Assembly: GCA_031255275.1 (NCBI GenBank)
Contig: JAIRSV010000083.1
Coordinates: 1 to 13,090, forward strand
DNA from: Proteiniphilum sp.
GTDB lineage: Bacteria > Bacteroidota > Bacteroidia > Bacteroidales > Dysgonomonadaceae
DNA: 13,090 nucleotides
Direction: 5' to 3'
The stretch's first letter is position 1; each line of letters begins with the position of its first letter. The translations under genes and the position numbers were made by a program. The notes below the pieces were generated by a model, which was not told the DNA's origin, made no database searches, and saw nothing but the letters and a program-made list of their open reading frames with translations. Positions 1-7,361 of this stretch are shown here, piece by piece.

Positions 1-12
1 TAACTGTTTCAT
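1..12 (-). CDS. Start of a further gene in the susCD operon (partial, cut by window edge)
   Basis: On the minus strand an ATG at 12-10 opens the frame M-K-Q-L and runs off the left edge. It lies 27 bases after the stop of the SusD-like gene, in the same direction and with no hairpin between. An M-K-Q-L start is compatible with a signal peptide, as expected for SusE/SusF-like or other surface lipoproteins and for exported enzymes that often follow susD. Only four codons are visible, so existence and function are inference from spacing and context. Confidence 0.45.
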
Positions 13-39
13 ACGATTCTTTTACTTTATTCTTTGTGA

Positions 40-2037
40 TTAATGTCCGTCATTGCGGATAAGGTTCGGGTTTCTGTTAATCTGACCTCCCGGAATCTGC
101 TGATAATAGTTGGCTCTGTTGTAACCCAAACCTCTATTCTCTTTTTCCCGGTCATTCAGGAAGATATATTTTCCCTCATCCACCACATAATACCCCATCA
201 GTCCGCGGTGATAGAAATCTTGCACTTTCGAATGGAGTACGCGCCAGCGCCGCAGGTCGAAGAAGCGATGGTTCTCGAAAGCCAGTTCGCGGGCACGCTC
301 GTCACGGATAAATTGCCGGTTTTCGTCAATCGAATAAAGCGCATTGATCTCTCCGCCCACTTCTTTCGGAGCCACTACCATATCGTGGTGACGGGCGCCT
401 GCACGATTACGCACCTGGTTGATATACTCAAACGCTTCCGCTTTCAGCCCTTCGTCCCCTGTCAACAGCCCCAGTTCATACAGCGCCTCCGCACGGTTCA
501 GCAGCACTTCCGCATAACGGAGCACTTTGAAGGGTGTGCTGCTCAGGTACAGTCCGCGCTCGCCTGCGGTGGCCTCGGGATTCACATACTTGCGGATAAA
601 GGCGCCCGTCAGGGAGCGGCCTTCGTCGCCTCCGGACAAGGAGATACCGTACAGGCCGTTGATTTTTACGTCGGGTACGCCGTCCACCGTCTGTATGTCA
701 ATCTGTCCTGTTCCGATATAGGTTCTGATGCGATACAGCTCCATATAGTCGTTAGTCTGATCATTGGCGGTCGCGTCGGCCAGCGTGCCGGGAAACCGGC
801 GGTATACGCCTGCCTGCAAATCCATCACCTCTCCCGAAGCCACCTCGGTCATGCCGGAAAAGAAGAATGTGCCCCTTGCCCGCGGTTCCATTTCTTCCGA
901 CTGCCAGAGGTCGTTCAGACTGTTGAAGCGGACGGGAACCACTTCGCCATTTTCATTCTCTTCGGCAAGCGCCGGCATCTGATAGAGCTTTATCAGATCC
1001 CAGGCCGGGTGGAGGGCCGAACCCACGTCGCTCGCCAGGCCGGTGCCGAGGGGCAGCACCATAGTGTCCCAGCAGTGATGGAGGCGCGAATTGTAGATTG
1101 CCTGATTGCTGTTGTTGGGGCCAAACAGCTTCACAAAGAGATCTTCCTTGTTTAATGTGGTGAAGACTTCGGTAAAGGCGACCTCTTTGTTCGCCCCGTC
1201 ATGTAAACTGTATCCGCCTTCTTCTACAAATTGGGCGGCCTCGATCACATATCCGTAAAACTCGGCAGCCTGCACCTCATCCATTCCCATAAGTCCCGCT
1301 TCGACGGCCGGCCCGGTTACACTCAACGTATGGAAATAGCTGCCGCTCGATCCCGCATAGAGCATCGCACGCGTCATGAGGGCGGCTGCGGAATAGCGGT
1401 TGGCTCTGCCGGGAATGCTCGTCTCAGCCATATTCTCCATAGCGAACTTCAGATCCTCGTAAATAAATTTCCAGGAGTCATACTCGGTGGAACGCGGTGT
1501 CCTTAACTCTTCGATCGGAGCGGCAGGATCCTGCAGCTCGTCGATAAGGGGAACGCCGCCGTAGCGCTTCACCATGCCGAAGTAGTAGAATGCACGCAGG
1601 AAGTGAGCTTCGCCCAGATACTCGTTGATCTGCTCCTCCGAATGATAGTCGCTATAGGCGGGAATGGCCGCAATAAAGTTGTTGATGCGGCGAATCCGCT
1701 CATAAGGCCAGTATTCCGACGTACCTTCACCCTCGCGTCGTCCTGCCGCTTCGCACCCGAGCACGGCCGGGCTGTTCTTTTGCCCTTCCCAGTAGTTGCC
1801 GATGTCGTTGGCGGAAGCGTATCCCTTGTTCTGATAATAATTGAAGTCTTCTATCGGAAGCTCGTTGTAAATCGCCCCGAAATAGGTTCTGATCCCGTAG
1901 TCGGAGTTGAAGAGCGTCCCCTCGTCAAAAATACCTTTAGGCTCCAGATCCAGCTCATAACAGGATGAGACCGCGGATCCGAGAATAATTGCCGCAAGCA
2001 AGTATATATACTTATTCATATCTTTTCTTATTGTCAT
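40..2037 (-). CDS. SusD/RagB-family outer-membrane nutrient-binding lipoprotein
   Basis: This is the surface lipoprotein that caps the SusC-type channel and helps capture the oligosaccharide or other nutrient. It has 665 residues from the first ATG. A lipoprotein signal ends in SAVSSC with the lipidated Cys at residue 26, followed by YELDLEPKG, the usual CxxLDLxP start of SusD proteins. The N-terminal half has the helical TPR-like SusD signatures (for example YWPYERIRRINNFI and EAHFLRAFYYFGMVKRYGGVPL). The C-terminal SusD domain carries RDERARELAFENHRFFDLRRW-type sequence at about 578-598, the most diagnostic motif of the family. Length is slightly above the usual 500-650. The start at 2037 has a GAGG seven bases upstream; the internal ATG at 2019 (MNKYIY...) gives a more compact signal peptide and is an alternative. 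The gene starts 14 bases after the susC-like stop, so the two are co-transcribed. The bound substrate cannot be read from sequence. Confidence 0.95.
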   Translation of the reverse strand: MTIRKDMNKYIYLLAAIILGSAVSSCYELDLEPKGIFDEGTLFNSDYGIRTYFGAIYNELPIEDFNYYQNKGYASANDIGNYWEGQKNSPAVLGCEAAGRREGEGTSEYWPYERIRRINNFIAAIPAYSDYHSEEQINEYLGEAHFLRAFYYFGMVKRYGGVPLIDELQDPAAPIEELRTPRSTEYDSWKFIYEDLKFAMENMAETSIPGRANRYSAAALMTRAMLYAGSSGSYFHTLSVTGPAVEAGLMGMDEVQAAEFYGYVIEAAQFVEEGGYSLHDGANKEVAFTEVFTTLNKEDLFVKLFGPNNSNQAIYNSRLHHCWDTMVLPLGTGLASDVGSALHPAWDLIKLYQMPALAEENENGEVVPVRFNSLNDLWQSEEMEPRARGTFFFSGMTEVASGEVMDLQAGVYRRFPGTLADATANDQTNDYMELYRIRTYIGTGQIDIQTVDGVPDVKINGLYGISLSGGDEGRSLTGAFIRKYVNPEATAGERGLYLSSTPFKVLRYAEVLLNRAEALYELGLLTGDEGLKAEAFEYINQVRNRAGARHHDMVVAPKEVGGEINALYSIDENRQFIRDERARELAFENHRFFDLRRWRVLHSKVQDFYHRGLMGYYVVDEGKYIFLNDREKENRGLGYNRANYYQQIPGGQINRNPNLIRNDGH

Positions 2038-2051
2038 TATGATACCTCACG

Positions 2052-5000
2052 TTAAAATTTCAGTACCGCGCCGATGTTGATGACGCGGTTCACCGGATAG
2101 TTGTAAAACAGCACGCTGCCGTCGTTATTGGGATTGGAACCGCCGTATCTTCCGGGGCGTTCCGGATCCATGTACTTCATACCCGAGAAGGTCAGCAGAT
2201 TGTATCCGTTCACATAAAAGCGGACGTCGTTAAAGTTCAGCCCCGTGATCCAGGCCGCAGGCAGCGAGTAGCCCACTTCGAGCGACTTGAGCCGGATATA
2301 CGAGGTGTTTTTGATCCCCGTGGTTCCCGTATTGAACGAGTGTCCCGTGGCAGGATAATATCCCTCGATCCACTGCGTGTCCGGATGCCACGGATCGTCC
2401 CATGCACTGGCCGTGTGCCAGCGGTCGGTATACATCGTCAGCGCCGCGCCGCCGTCAAACGGCCCCACTTCCGTAAAGACCTCGTCATACTGATTGTAGA
2501 CGCCGGCCGATCCCTGCCAGTTCATGGAGAAGTCGAGGTTTCGCCATTGCAGGCCGCCGTTGACGCCATAATTGAAGGTCGGGAGGTTGTAGGTAGCGGC
2601 CGGGAACCGGTCATCGTTGTTGACGACGCCATCGCCGTTCCAGTCATAATAATAGTAGTCGCCCGGAAGGCTGCCCTGACCGAAGTTGCCGCCGGTGGTG
2701 CTGTGCTGATTGCGGATCTGATCAAGGCTTTCGAAGCGTCCGGCCTCCTGAATGGCAAACCAGATGTCGCGGTTGCGCCCCGATACATCCTGGCGATACC
2801 AGTTCTCCATCGAGTTTCCGGCGGGACTGTCAAGGTGGTAGATCCACCTGTTTTTGGTCGCCGAGATCTGTCCGCTCACCCAGTAGCTGATGCCCTGCCA
2901 GCGGTTGCGGTGACCGATGTTCGCTTCCCAGCCGAAGGTGCGGTCGCTCTCGATGTTCTTCTGCGGCATGTTGGCGCCCACCGTGCCGGGAAGTTCAACC
3001 TCAGGCGTGCGCAGCAGTCCCCGGCGGGTACGCCGGAAGGCCTCCAGCGTCCCCGTCAGCTTCTGATTCCACAGATTGAAGTCTATCCCCACGTTTTCCG
3101 TCGTCGCCGTATACCACGTCAGGTCGGGATTGGGGATGGCCGTCGGATTCACCGACGTCACAAACACACCGTCGTAATACCAGCCTCTGTCGGCCGTCAG
3201 ATTGTAACCCACGACCGTCGGCGGATAGTTTCCCGCCGAACCGTCATCGCCCAGTCTTCCGACGGAGCCGCGGATCATCATGTTGGTGAGGAAGGGGAAA
3301 AGCCTTTTCACAAAACCCTCTTCGCTCAGCCTCCAGCCGGCCGACAGCGACTGAAACAGTCCCCAGCGCGTCTCCTTCGGGAAACGGGACGAACCGTCGT
3401 AACGGAACGAGTAGTCGATAATGTACTTCGACTTGTAATCGTAGTTGGCCTTCCCCACGACGGACTGACGGGCATTGTCTCCCACACCGCCCATTGCGCC
3501 TACCTGGTCTTCTTCGTCGCCGGCAAAGAGGTAGTCGCTGTCGAAAAACATGTTGCGACGGGCATAGAAGCTGTCCCAGAAATTGTATTGTTCCTCAAAC
3601 AGCAACATGCCGTTCACGGTATGGTCGCCGAATTTGTTGGCATAGTTGAGCGACAGCTGCATGATCGTGGCGTAAGAAAGTTCGGCCCGCCGCTCGATGC
3701 TGCCGGGACTGTTGCGGAGAAACTCCTGAAGTATTCCGTCACCCTCACGGTTATACAGGTTGTAAGTACGCTTGCGTTCGGTATTGTTCTGCATGTTATA
3801 GTCGTAGCTGTAGAAAGCCCTGGCGTCAAGCCCCTCGATGCCCGGAATGTCATAACTCAGCGTCAGTCCGCCGTTGAAGTTCGTACGCTTCACCTGGCGA
3901 TAGCCCGTATACTCGCTGTCGATAGCGGCCACGGGATTTTCGCTTTCCGACATTTCGGAGGTGTACGCCGGGAAAGAGTGGTCGCCGCCAACCCATGCAG
4001 GCGCTGTGGGACGGTACGTCCAGGCCTTTTTATACACCGCCCAGATGTCCGTGAAAGGCTGATTCCTCTCATCCATATAACCGCTCAGCATGATGGAGGC
4101 CTTGAAGCGGTCGGTGATGCGGGTGTCGATATTGCCGCGGAAGTTCCAGCGGTCATAGTTCAGCGATTTGCTTTTGTAAGCCCCCATCTGCTCCATATAG
4201 CCCAGGTTGAAGAAGTAGTCGATCTTGCTCGAACTGCCGTTTATCGACAGATTGTGCTGCTGCTGGGGCGATACTTTGTCAAACAGTTCATTCGTCCAGT
4301 TCGTACTCGGCTTCTGCCCGGAGCTGTACTCAAACATCTGCTCGTACGAATAGCGGGGAGATTCGCGAAAAAAGTAGTTATTACCGAAATTGGTATTCAG
4401 CCTTTTTTCATTCATCAGCAGCATGTGCGTAGCGGCGTCCGCCGTTTCGGGCATGTAAAGAAACGACTGGAATCCGTAATTGGTAGAAAACGTAATGTCG
4501 AATTTACCCTCGGCGGCCGAAGTGCCGCGTTTGGTCGTAACAAGGATCACGCCGTTGGCCGCCCTGACGCCGTAGATTGCGGCCGAAGCATCTTTCAGTA
4601 CCGACACGCTTTCGATTTCACTCGCGTCCATACGCGAGAAGTAGTCCTGATCGCGCGGAATACCGTCCACCACGATAAGCGGAGTGCCCATACCGCGGAT
4701 GTCGATCGCGTTATCAAATTCCCCCGGCTGCGCGCTCCGTTGAGAGATACGCACGCCCGGAAGCTTGCCCGAAAGCATATTTACCACATTTTCGTTTTTC
4801 GTCACGACGATCTCCGCCGACGTAACGGCCGCTACTGCTCCCGTGAGAGTCTCCTTCTTACGGGTTCCGTATCCCACAACAACCACCTCTTCCAACGTTC
4901 GGGTATCTTCTTGCAATACAATATGGAGGGTGGTCGACGATGCCGCTTCAAGCGCATCAATATAGCCGATGTAAGAAATTCTTACCATTTCGTTCGGTGC

Positions 5001-5216
5001 CGCCTGGATGGAAAATCCTCCATCAATATCCGTCACCGTTCCGCGTGCAGCGCCTTCAATCCTCACGCTGGCCCCGATGATGGATTCACCCTGAGCGTCA
5101 ACCACCGTTCCGCGGACGGTTCGCTGCTGGGCAATCACCGGGAATATGGTCATGAGGCAAAAAAGCATGATCGCCGTCGACTTCGGCAAAGCGGAAACAT
5201 ATCTTTTTACAGTCAT
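2052..5216 (-). CDS. SusC/RagA-family TonB-linked outer-membrane transporter
   Basis: This is a TonB-dependent outer-membrane channel that imports substrate delivered by the SusD partner, powered by TonB-ExbBD. It has 1054 residues, normal for SusC proteins. A signal peptide ends near residue 30 (FPVIAQ). A carboxypeptidase-regulatory-like beta-sandwich follows (about 33-103; RTVRGTVVDAQGESIIGASV). The TonB-box-like stretch LEEVVVVGYGTRKKETLTGA is at 108-127. The plug domain carries the SusC signature VDGIP...IESVSVLKDASAAIYGVRAANGVILVTTKRG at about 183-231. The remainder is an aromatic-rich 22-strand-type barrel ending in an aromatic residue (GAVLKF), as expected for BAM-dependent insertion. 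No STN secretin/TonB N-terminal domain precedes the plug, so signalling to an anti-sigma factor is not expected. No frameshift is seen. It sits between the lipoprotein gene and susD on the same strand. Confidence 0.96.
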   Translation of the reverse strand: MTVKRYVSALPKSTAIMLFCLMTIFPVIAQQRTVRGTVVDAQGESIIGASVRIEGAARGTVTDIDGGFSIQAAPNEMVRISYIGYIDALEAASSTTLHIVLQEDTRTLEEVVVVGYGTRKKETLTGAVAAVTSAEIVVTKNENVVNMLSGKLPGVRISQRSAQPGEFDNAIDIRGMGTPLIVVDGIPRDQDYFSRMDASEIESVSVLKDASAAIYGVRAANGVILVTTKRGTSAAEGKFDITFSTNYGFQSFLYMPETADAATHMLLMNEKRLNTNFGNNYFFRESPRYSYEQMFEYSSGQKPSTNWTNELFDKVSPQQQHNLSINGSSSKIDYFFNLGYMEQMGAYKSKSLNYDRWNFRGNIDTRITDRFKASIMLSGYMDERNQPFTDIWAVYKKAWTYRPTAPAWVGGDHSFPAYTSEMSESENPVAAIDSEYTGYRQVKRTNFNGGLTLSYDIPGIEGLDARAFYSYDYNMQNNTERKRTYNLYNREGDGILQEFLRNSPGSIERRAELSYATIMQLSLNYANKFGDHTVNGMLLFEEQYNFWDSFYARRNMFFDSDYLFAGDEEDQVGAMGGVGDNARQSVVGKANYDYKSKYIIDYSFRYDGSSRFPKETRWGLFQSLSAGWRLSEEGFVKRLFPFLTNMMIRGSVGRLGDDGSAGNYPPTVVGYNLTADRGWYYDGVFVTSVNPTAIPNPDLTWYTATTENVGIDFNLWNQKLTGTLEAFRRTRRGLLRTPEVELPGTVGANMPQKNIESDRTFGWEANIGHRNRWQGISYWVSGQISATKNRWIYHLDSPAGNSMENWYRQDVSGRNRDIWFAIQEAGRFESLDQIRNQHSTTGGNFGQGSLPGDYYYYDWNGDGVVNNDDRFPAATYNLPTFNYGVNGGLQWRNLDFSMNWQGSAGVYNQYDEVFTEVGPFDGGAALTMYTDRWHTASAWDDPWHPDTQWIEGYYPATGHSFNTGTTGIKNTSYIRLKSLEVGYSLPAAWITGLNFNDVRFYVNGYNLLTFSGMKYMDPERPGRYGGSNPNNDGSVLFYNYPVNRVINIGAVLKF

Positions 5217-5350
5217 ATTATTCGATTAAAATTTGTGCAAAAGTTCAACTGTTTTTCTTCAGGAAACTCCGGTTCTCCCGAAGGAGAGGTGCGGAGGGGG
5301 GAAGCTGTGTAAAGCCATCCCCCTCTTCTCCTCATTCCTGATAATACTGA
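5217..5350 (-). other. Structured intergenic leader between the lipoprotein gene and susC
   Basis: This 134-base gap contains two possible RNA hairpins on the minus strand. GAGGGGG (5294-5300) can pair with CCCCCTC (5319-5325) across an 18-base loop. TCTCC (5274-5278) pairs with GGAGA (5283-5287), and in the transcript the loop reads C(UUCG)G, a very stable tetraloop. Neither is followed by a clear U-run, so a classical terminator is not supported. A site one base off the -7 consensus (AACTTTTG) lies about 30 bases before the susC start, but no good -33 element is seen. Stoichiometry control or RNA processing between a lipoprotein mRNA and a susC mRNA is plausible but inferred. Confidence 0.4.
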
Positions 5351-7024
5351 CTATCTCGGATCCGGGTCAGTGACATCCGGCGGACTGACGCGGCGATTGA
5401 TCCACAAGAAAACCAGCACTCCGTTTCCGATAGATCGTTCTCCGTAGGCATATTCGTAGTTCAGACCCACACCCACGCGAAGTGCATTTCCTCCGTACTT
5501 GTCCGACATTTCGAGACCGGTGTCCGTTATGCGGAATCCGAAAGTATTCCACATTTCGTCTGTTGTGATACCGTCATAGCCGTCGATAATTTCGCCATTC
5601 TTTTTCTGGTCTGCCGGTATATCGAGGTTGCGGCGTTCTGAGGCGGCCACGGATGACTGAATATTTCTCCAGTATAACCCTCTTGAGAATTTCGCTAATT
5701 TTTTTCCGAAATCTCCCAGTTGAAGTTCTTCACCGTCATTATAGATCAGTTCATTCGAGCCACTCTTAACGCTGAAACTTTTAAAATTATTCACGAAAGC
5801 TCCGCCATCGTGCATAGGATTGAAATCGCCTTCCGTAAATTTCTTATTGAAATCATAGGTAGCGGCCCCTTTTTCCCATACGACAGTTTGAGGATATTCG
5901 ATATGAGGGCCTCCGCCAAACGAGCCGGCAAATGCCGCATCCTCAATGGCAGCCACCGGATCTGTAATCTTCCAGTAGATTTTGTGTACGATGGTGTTGT
6001 CGACAATCACGTTGACGAGAATACCGCTCTGCTGATCCTCATTGGGTGCATCGCCGTTAGTGCCCGGTCGGGCCTTTAATTCCCATGTTCCGTCGGGAGC
6101 GAGGGCATTGCGGAATACATCGTAACGGTTATCGCGCGTCACATTGTCGTTTTGAGACGCTCTTGCTCCCAGTTCGAAGCGCACATTCTCACCTGGTTCG
6201 GTGAAAAGGTCTTTGAAGTTGAATGTTCCCAAAGGATCGACCGTGGAGGGTAAAGTTGCCGTAGAGAATCCATCCTCCAAATCCACATAGTCGGTAATGT
6301 CGGCAATAAGTTGCGCCGGAACGATCGCTTCCGCCATTCCGGTGTAATCCCCACTGACTGCCAGGTTGAAGCTGTTCGACAGGTAGACGCTGCTTCCGAG
6401 GGTCATCTGAAGCACAACGCCGTAGGTGAGACCGGAGGTAGACGCATCTGTCGCGCGGACAGTCATGCTGATGTAATCGCCTTCGCGTGCAACGCTGCCG
6501 TCCTTTATCCCGAAAAGCTCCCTTGACGAACGGGTGTCCAGTTTCTGCGCCGCACCGATGGAGAAAGTCACATTTCCGAATGTGGCATCCGTAAGCGCCG
6601 GCTTCACAAGGAACCTGGCGGTCGCTTCCCCTTCGGCATTGGTGCGTACTTCACCGTCGATAAATTCGGGAACATACACCAGCGAATAGAATCCCGCACT
6701 GAGCGGTAATTCATACGCCGTGCCATTCACAGTAATGACGATACTGTTCCCTCTTTCCTCAACATCCAGAGACGCACTGCCTCCGCCGATTGACGGGTCA
6801 ATTGTGATTTTTTGCCCGTCGCTGAGTTCCAAAGTCCAAATACCGTCCACCTGCGTAGCGCTCGCAATGGTAAGCCCTGACAGGCCTTCCAGACTGCGCA
6901 TCATACCTTCGATGACGGACAGTCTTGTGTCCGTGTCATCACTCTTGTCATTGCATGAAACGAATGTTCCTGCAGAGAAAAGCAAAGCTCCGATGAGGAG
7001 CGTACAGAAAATTTTTTTGTTCAT
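5351..7024 (-). CDS. Surface lipoprotein with DUF4988/PL29-N-like start, function unknown
   Basis: The protein has 557 residues. A lipoprotein signal (MNKKIFCTLLIGALLFSAGT) leads to lipobox FVSC with Cys at 24. The acidic NDKSDD after the Cys resembles the Bacteroidetes lipoprotein export signal, suggesting display on the cell surface. A short coiled-coil-like stretch (DTRLSVIEGMMRSLEGL, about 32-48) is followed by WTLELSDGQKITI (63-75). This heptad plus 'dG-tItfsnG' pattern is that of DUF4988-type domains, also annotated as the N-terminal domain of PL29 lyases. The region 85-215 looks like Ig/BACON-type beta sandwiches (SLVYVPEFIDGE at 114-125). The remaining C-terminal part is beta-rich and unrecognised, ending in a Pro/Asp-rich tail. 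No catalytic motif was recognised, so calling it a lyase is not justified. As first gene before susC-susD it could be a surface glycan-binding or adhesion protein (inference). The start is fixed by the signal peptide. Confidence 0.85.
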   Translation of the reverse strand: MNKKIFCTLLIGALLFSAGTFVSCNDKSDDTDTRLSVIEGMMRSLEGLSGLTIASATQVDGIWTLELSDGQKITIDPSIGGGSASLDVEERGNSIVITVNGTAYELPLSAGFYSLVYVPEFIDGEVRTNAEGEATARFLVKPALTDATFGNVTFSIGAAQKLDTRSSRELFGIKDGSVAREGDYISMTVRATDASTSGLTYGVVLQMTLGSSVYLSNSFNLAVSGDYTGMAEAIVPAQLIADITDYVDLEDGFSTATLPSTVDPLGTFNFKDLFTEPGENVRFELGARASQNDNVTRDNRYDVFRNALAPDGTWELKARPGTNGDAPNEDQQSGILVNVIVDNTIVHKIYWKITDPVAAIEDAAFAGSFGGGPHIEYPQTVVWEKGAATYDFNKKFTEGDFNPMHDGGAFVNNFKSFSVKSGSNELIYNDGEELQLGDFGKKLAKFSRGLYWRNIQSSVAASERRNLDIPADQKKNGEIIDGYDGITTDEMWNTFGFRITDTGLEMSDKYGGNALRVGVGLNYEYAYGERSIGNGVLVFLWINRRVSPPDVTDPDPR

Positions 7025-7127
7025 AAACGTTTGATCTTTAAAAATAAAAACTAAAAGATTCTTCTCACTTTGCCGACAGGAGAATTTGCGCTGTGTCAGG
7101 TTAAATTTTCATATCGGCACGATTTAT

Positions 7128-7158
7128 CAAATTACCGTTTCACTCCGCCCTGTCTCAA
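7128..7158 (-). promoter_or_regulatory. Candidate promoter of the lipoprotein-susC-susD operon
   Basis: On the minus strand TTG (7158-7156) is followed after 21 bases by TAATTTG (7134-7128). This approximates the Bacteroidetes promoter (-33 TTTG/TTG, -7 TAnnTTTG), with one base missing in the -7 spacer. Transcription would begin near 7120, leaving a leader of roughly 95 bases before the lipoprotein ATG at 7024. It is the best match in this gap but not perfect. Confidence 0.3.
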
Positions 7159-7236
7159 CAGACTGCCTCGCCCCGGCACCGAATATGACATGGGTCAGGC
7201 TCTTTTTGACAGGATTGCGTAAAGGTCTTGGGATCT

Positions 7237-7265
7237 CATTAAGAAACGCATTAATATTGCATTAA
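7237..7265 (-). promoter_or_regulatory. Three TTAATG direct repeats at 11-12 bp spacing (candidate activator site)
   Basis: TTAATG occurs on the minus strand at 7265-7260, 7254-7249 and 7242-7237, with starts 11 and 12 bases apart, so all three face roughly the same side of the helix. The two upstream copies extend to an identical octamer ATTAATGC. SARP-type activators are known to bind short direct repeats with about 11-bp periodicity, and the adjacent gene encodes a SARP-like DNA-binding module. Use as its operator for the downstream lipoprotein-susCD operon is inference. The region is AT-rich, so chance contributes. Confidence 0.4.
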
Positions 7266-7279
7266 TTAACCAAAGGATG

Positions 7280-7296
7280 GCCGAAATATTTTCGGC
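7280..7296. promoter_or_regulatory. 17-bp palindrome GCCGAAA-TAT-TTTCGGC
   Basis: This is a perfect inverted repeat with seven-base arms and a three-base centre. It lies 14 bases upstream (in the operon's sense) of the TTAATG boxes and 65 bases past the regulator stop codon. It could be an operator for a dimeric protein or a small RNA hairpin. The minus-strand flank after it (CATCCTTTGG) is not a terminator U-run. Confidence 0.35.
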
Positions 7297-7323
7297 TTTA
7301 ACATTTAAGGTTATCGGAGAAAG

Positions 7324-7355
7324 GGGAAATCTCCTGCAGACAGAGGAGCTTTCCC
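7324..7355 (-). terminator. Stem-loop just after the regulator gene, possible terminator
   Basis: GGGAAAGCTCCT (7355-7344) pairs with AGGAGATTTCCC (7335-7324) with one G-A mismatch, giving a 12-base stem around an 8-base loop. It begins 7 bases after the regulator stop at 7362. The following bases are CCTTTCTCC, pyrimidine-rich but without a true T-run. A terminator or 3'-end stabiliser of the regulator mRNA fits its position. Confidence 0.45.
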
Positions 7356-7361
7356 GGAAGA

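Noticed and set aside
43..1155. Plus-strand open frame of 370 codons opposite the susD-like gene
   Set aside because: It is antisense to a clear SusD protein and has no recognisable motif or start signal.
2340..5312. Long plus-strand open frame (990 codons) opposite the susC-like gene
   Set aside because: It is fully antisense to a canonical SusC protein, its translation is Arg/His/Val-rich without domains, and it arises from the GC-rich codon pattern of the real gene.
5351..7024. Calling the lipoprotein a polysaccharide lyase because of its PL29-N-like start
   Set aside because: Only the short N-terminal part resembles that domain type, which occurs on many unrelated surface lipoproteins; no catalytic region was recognised.
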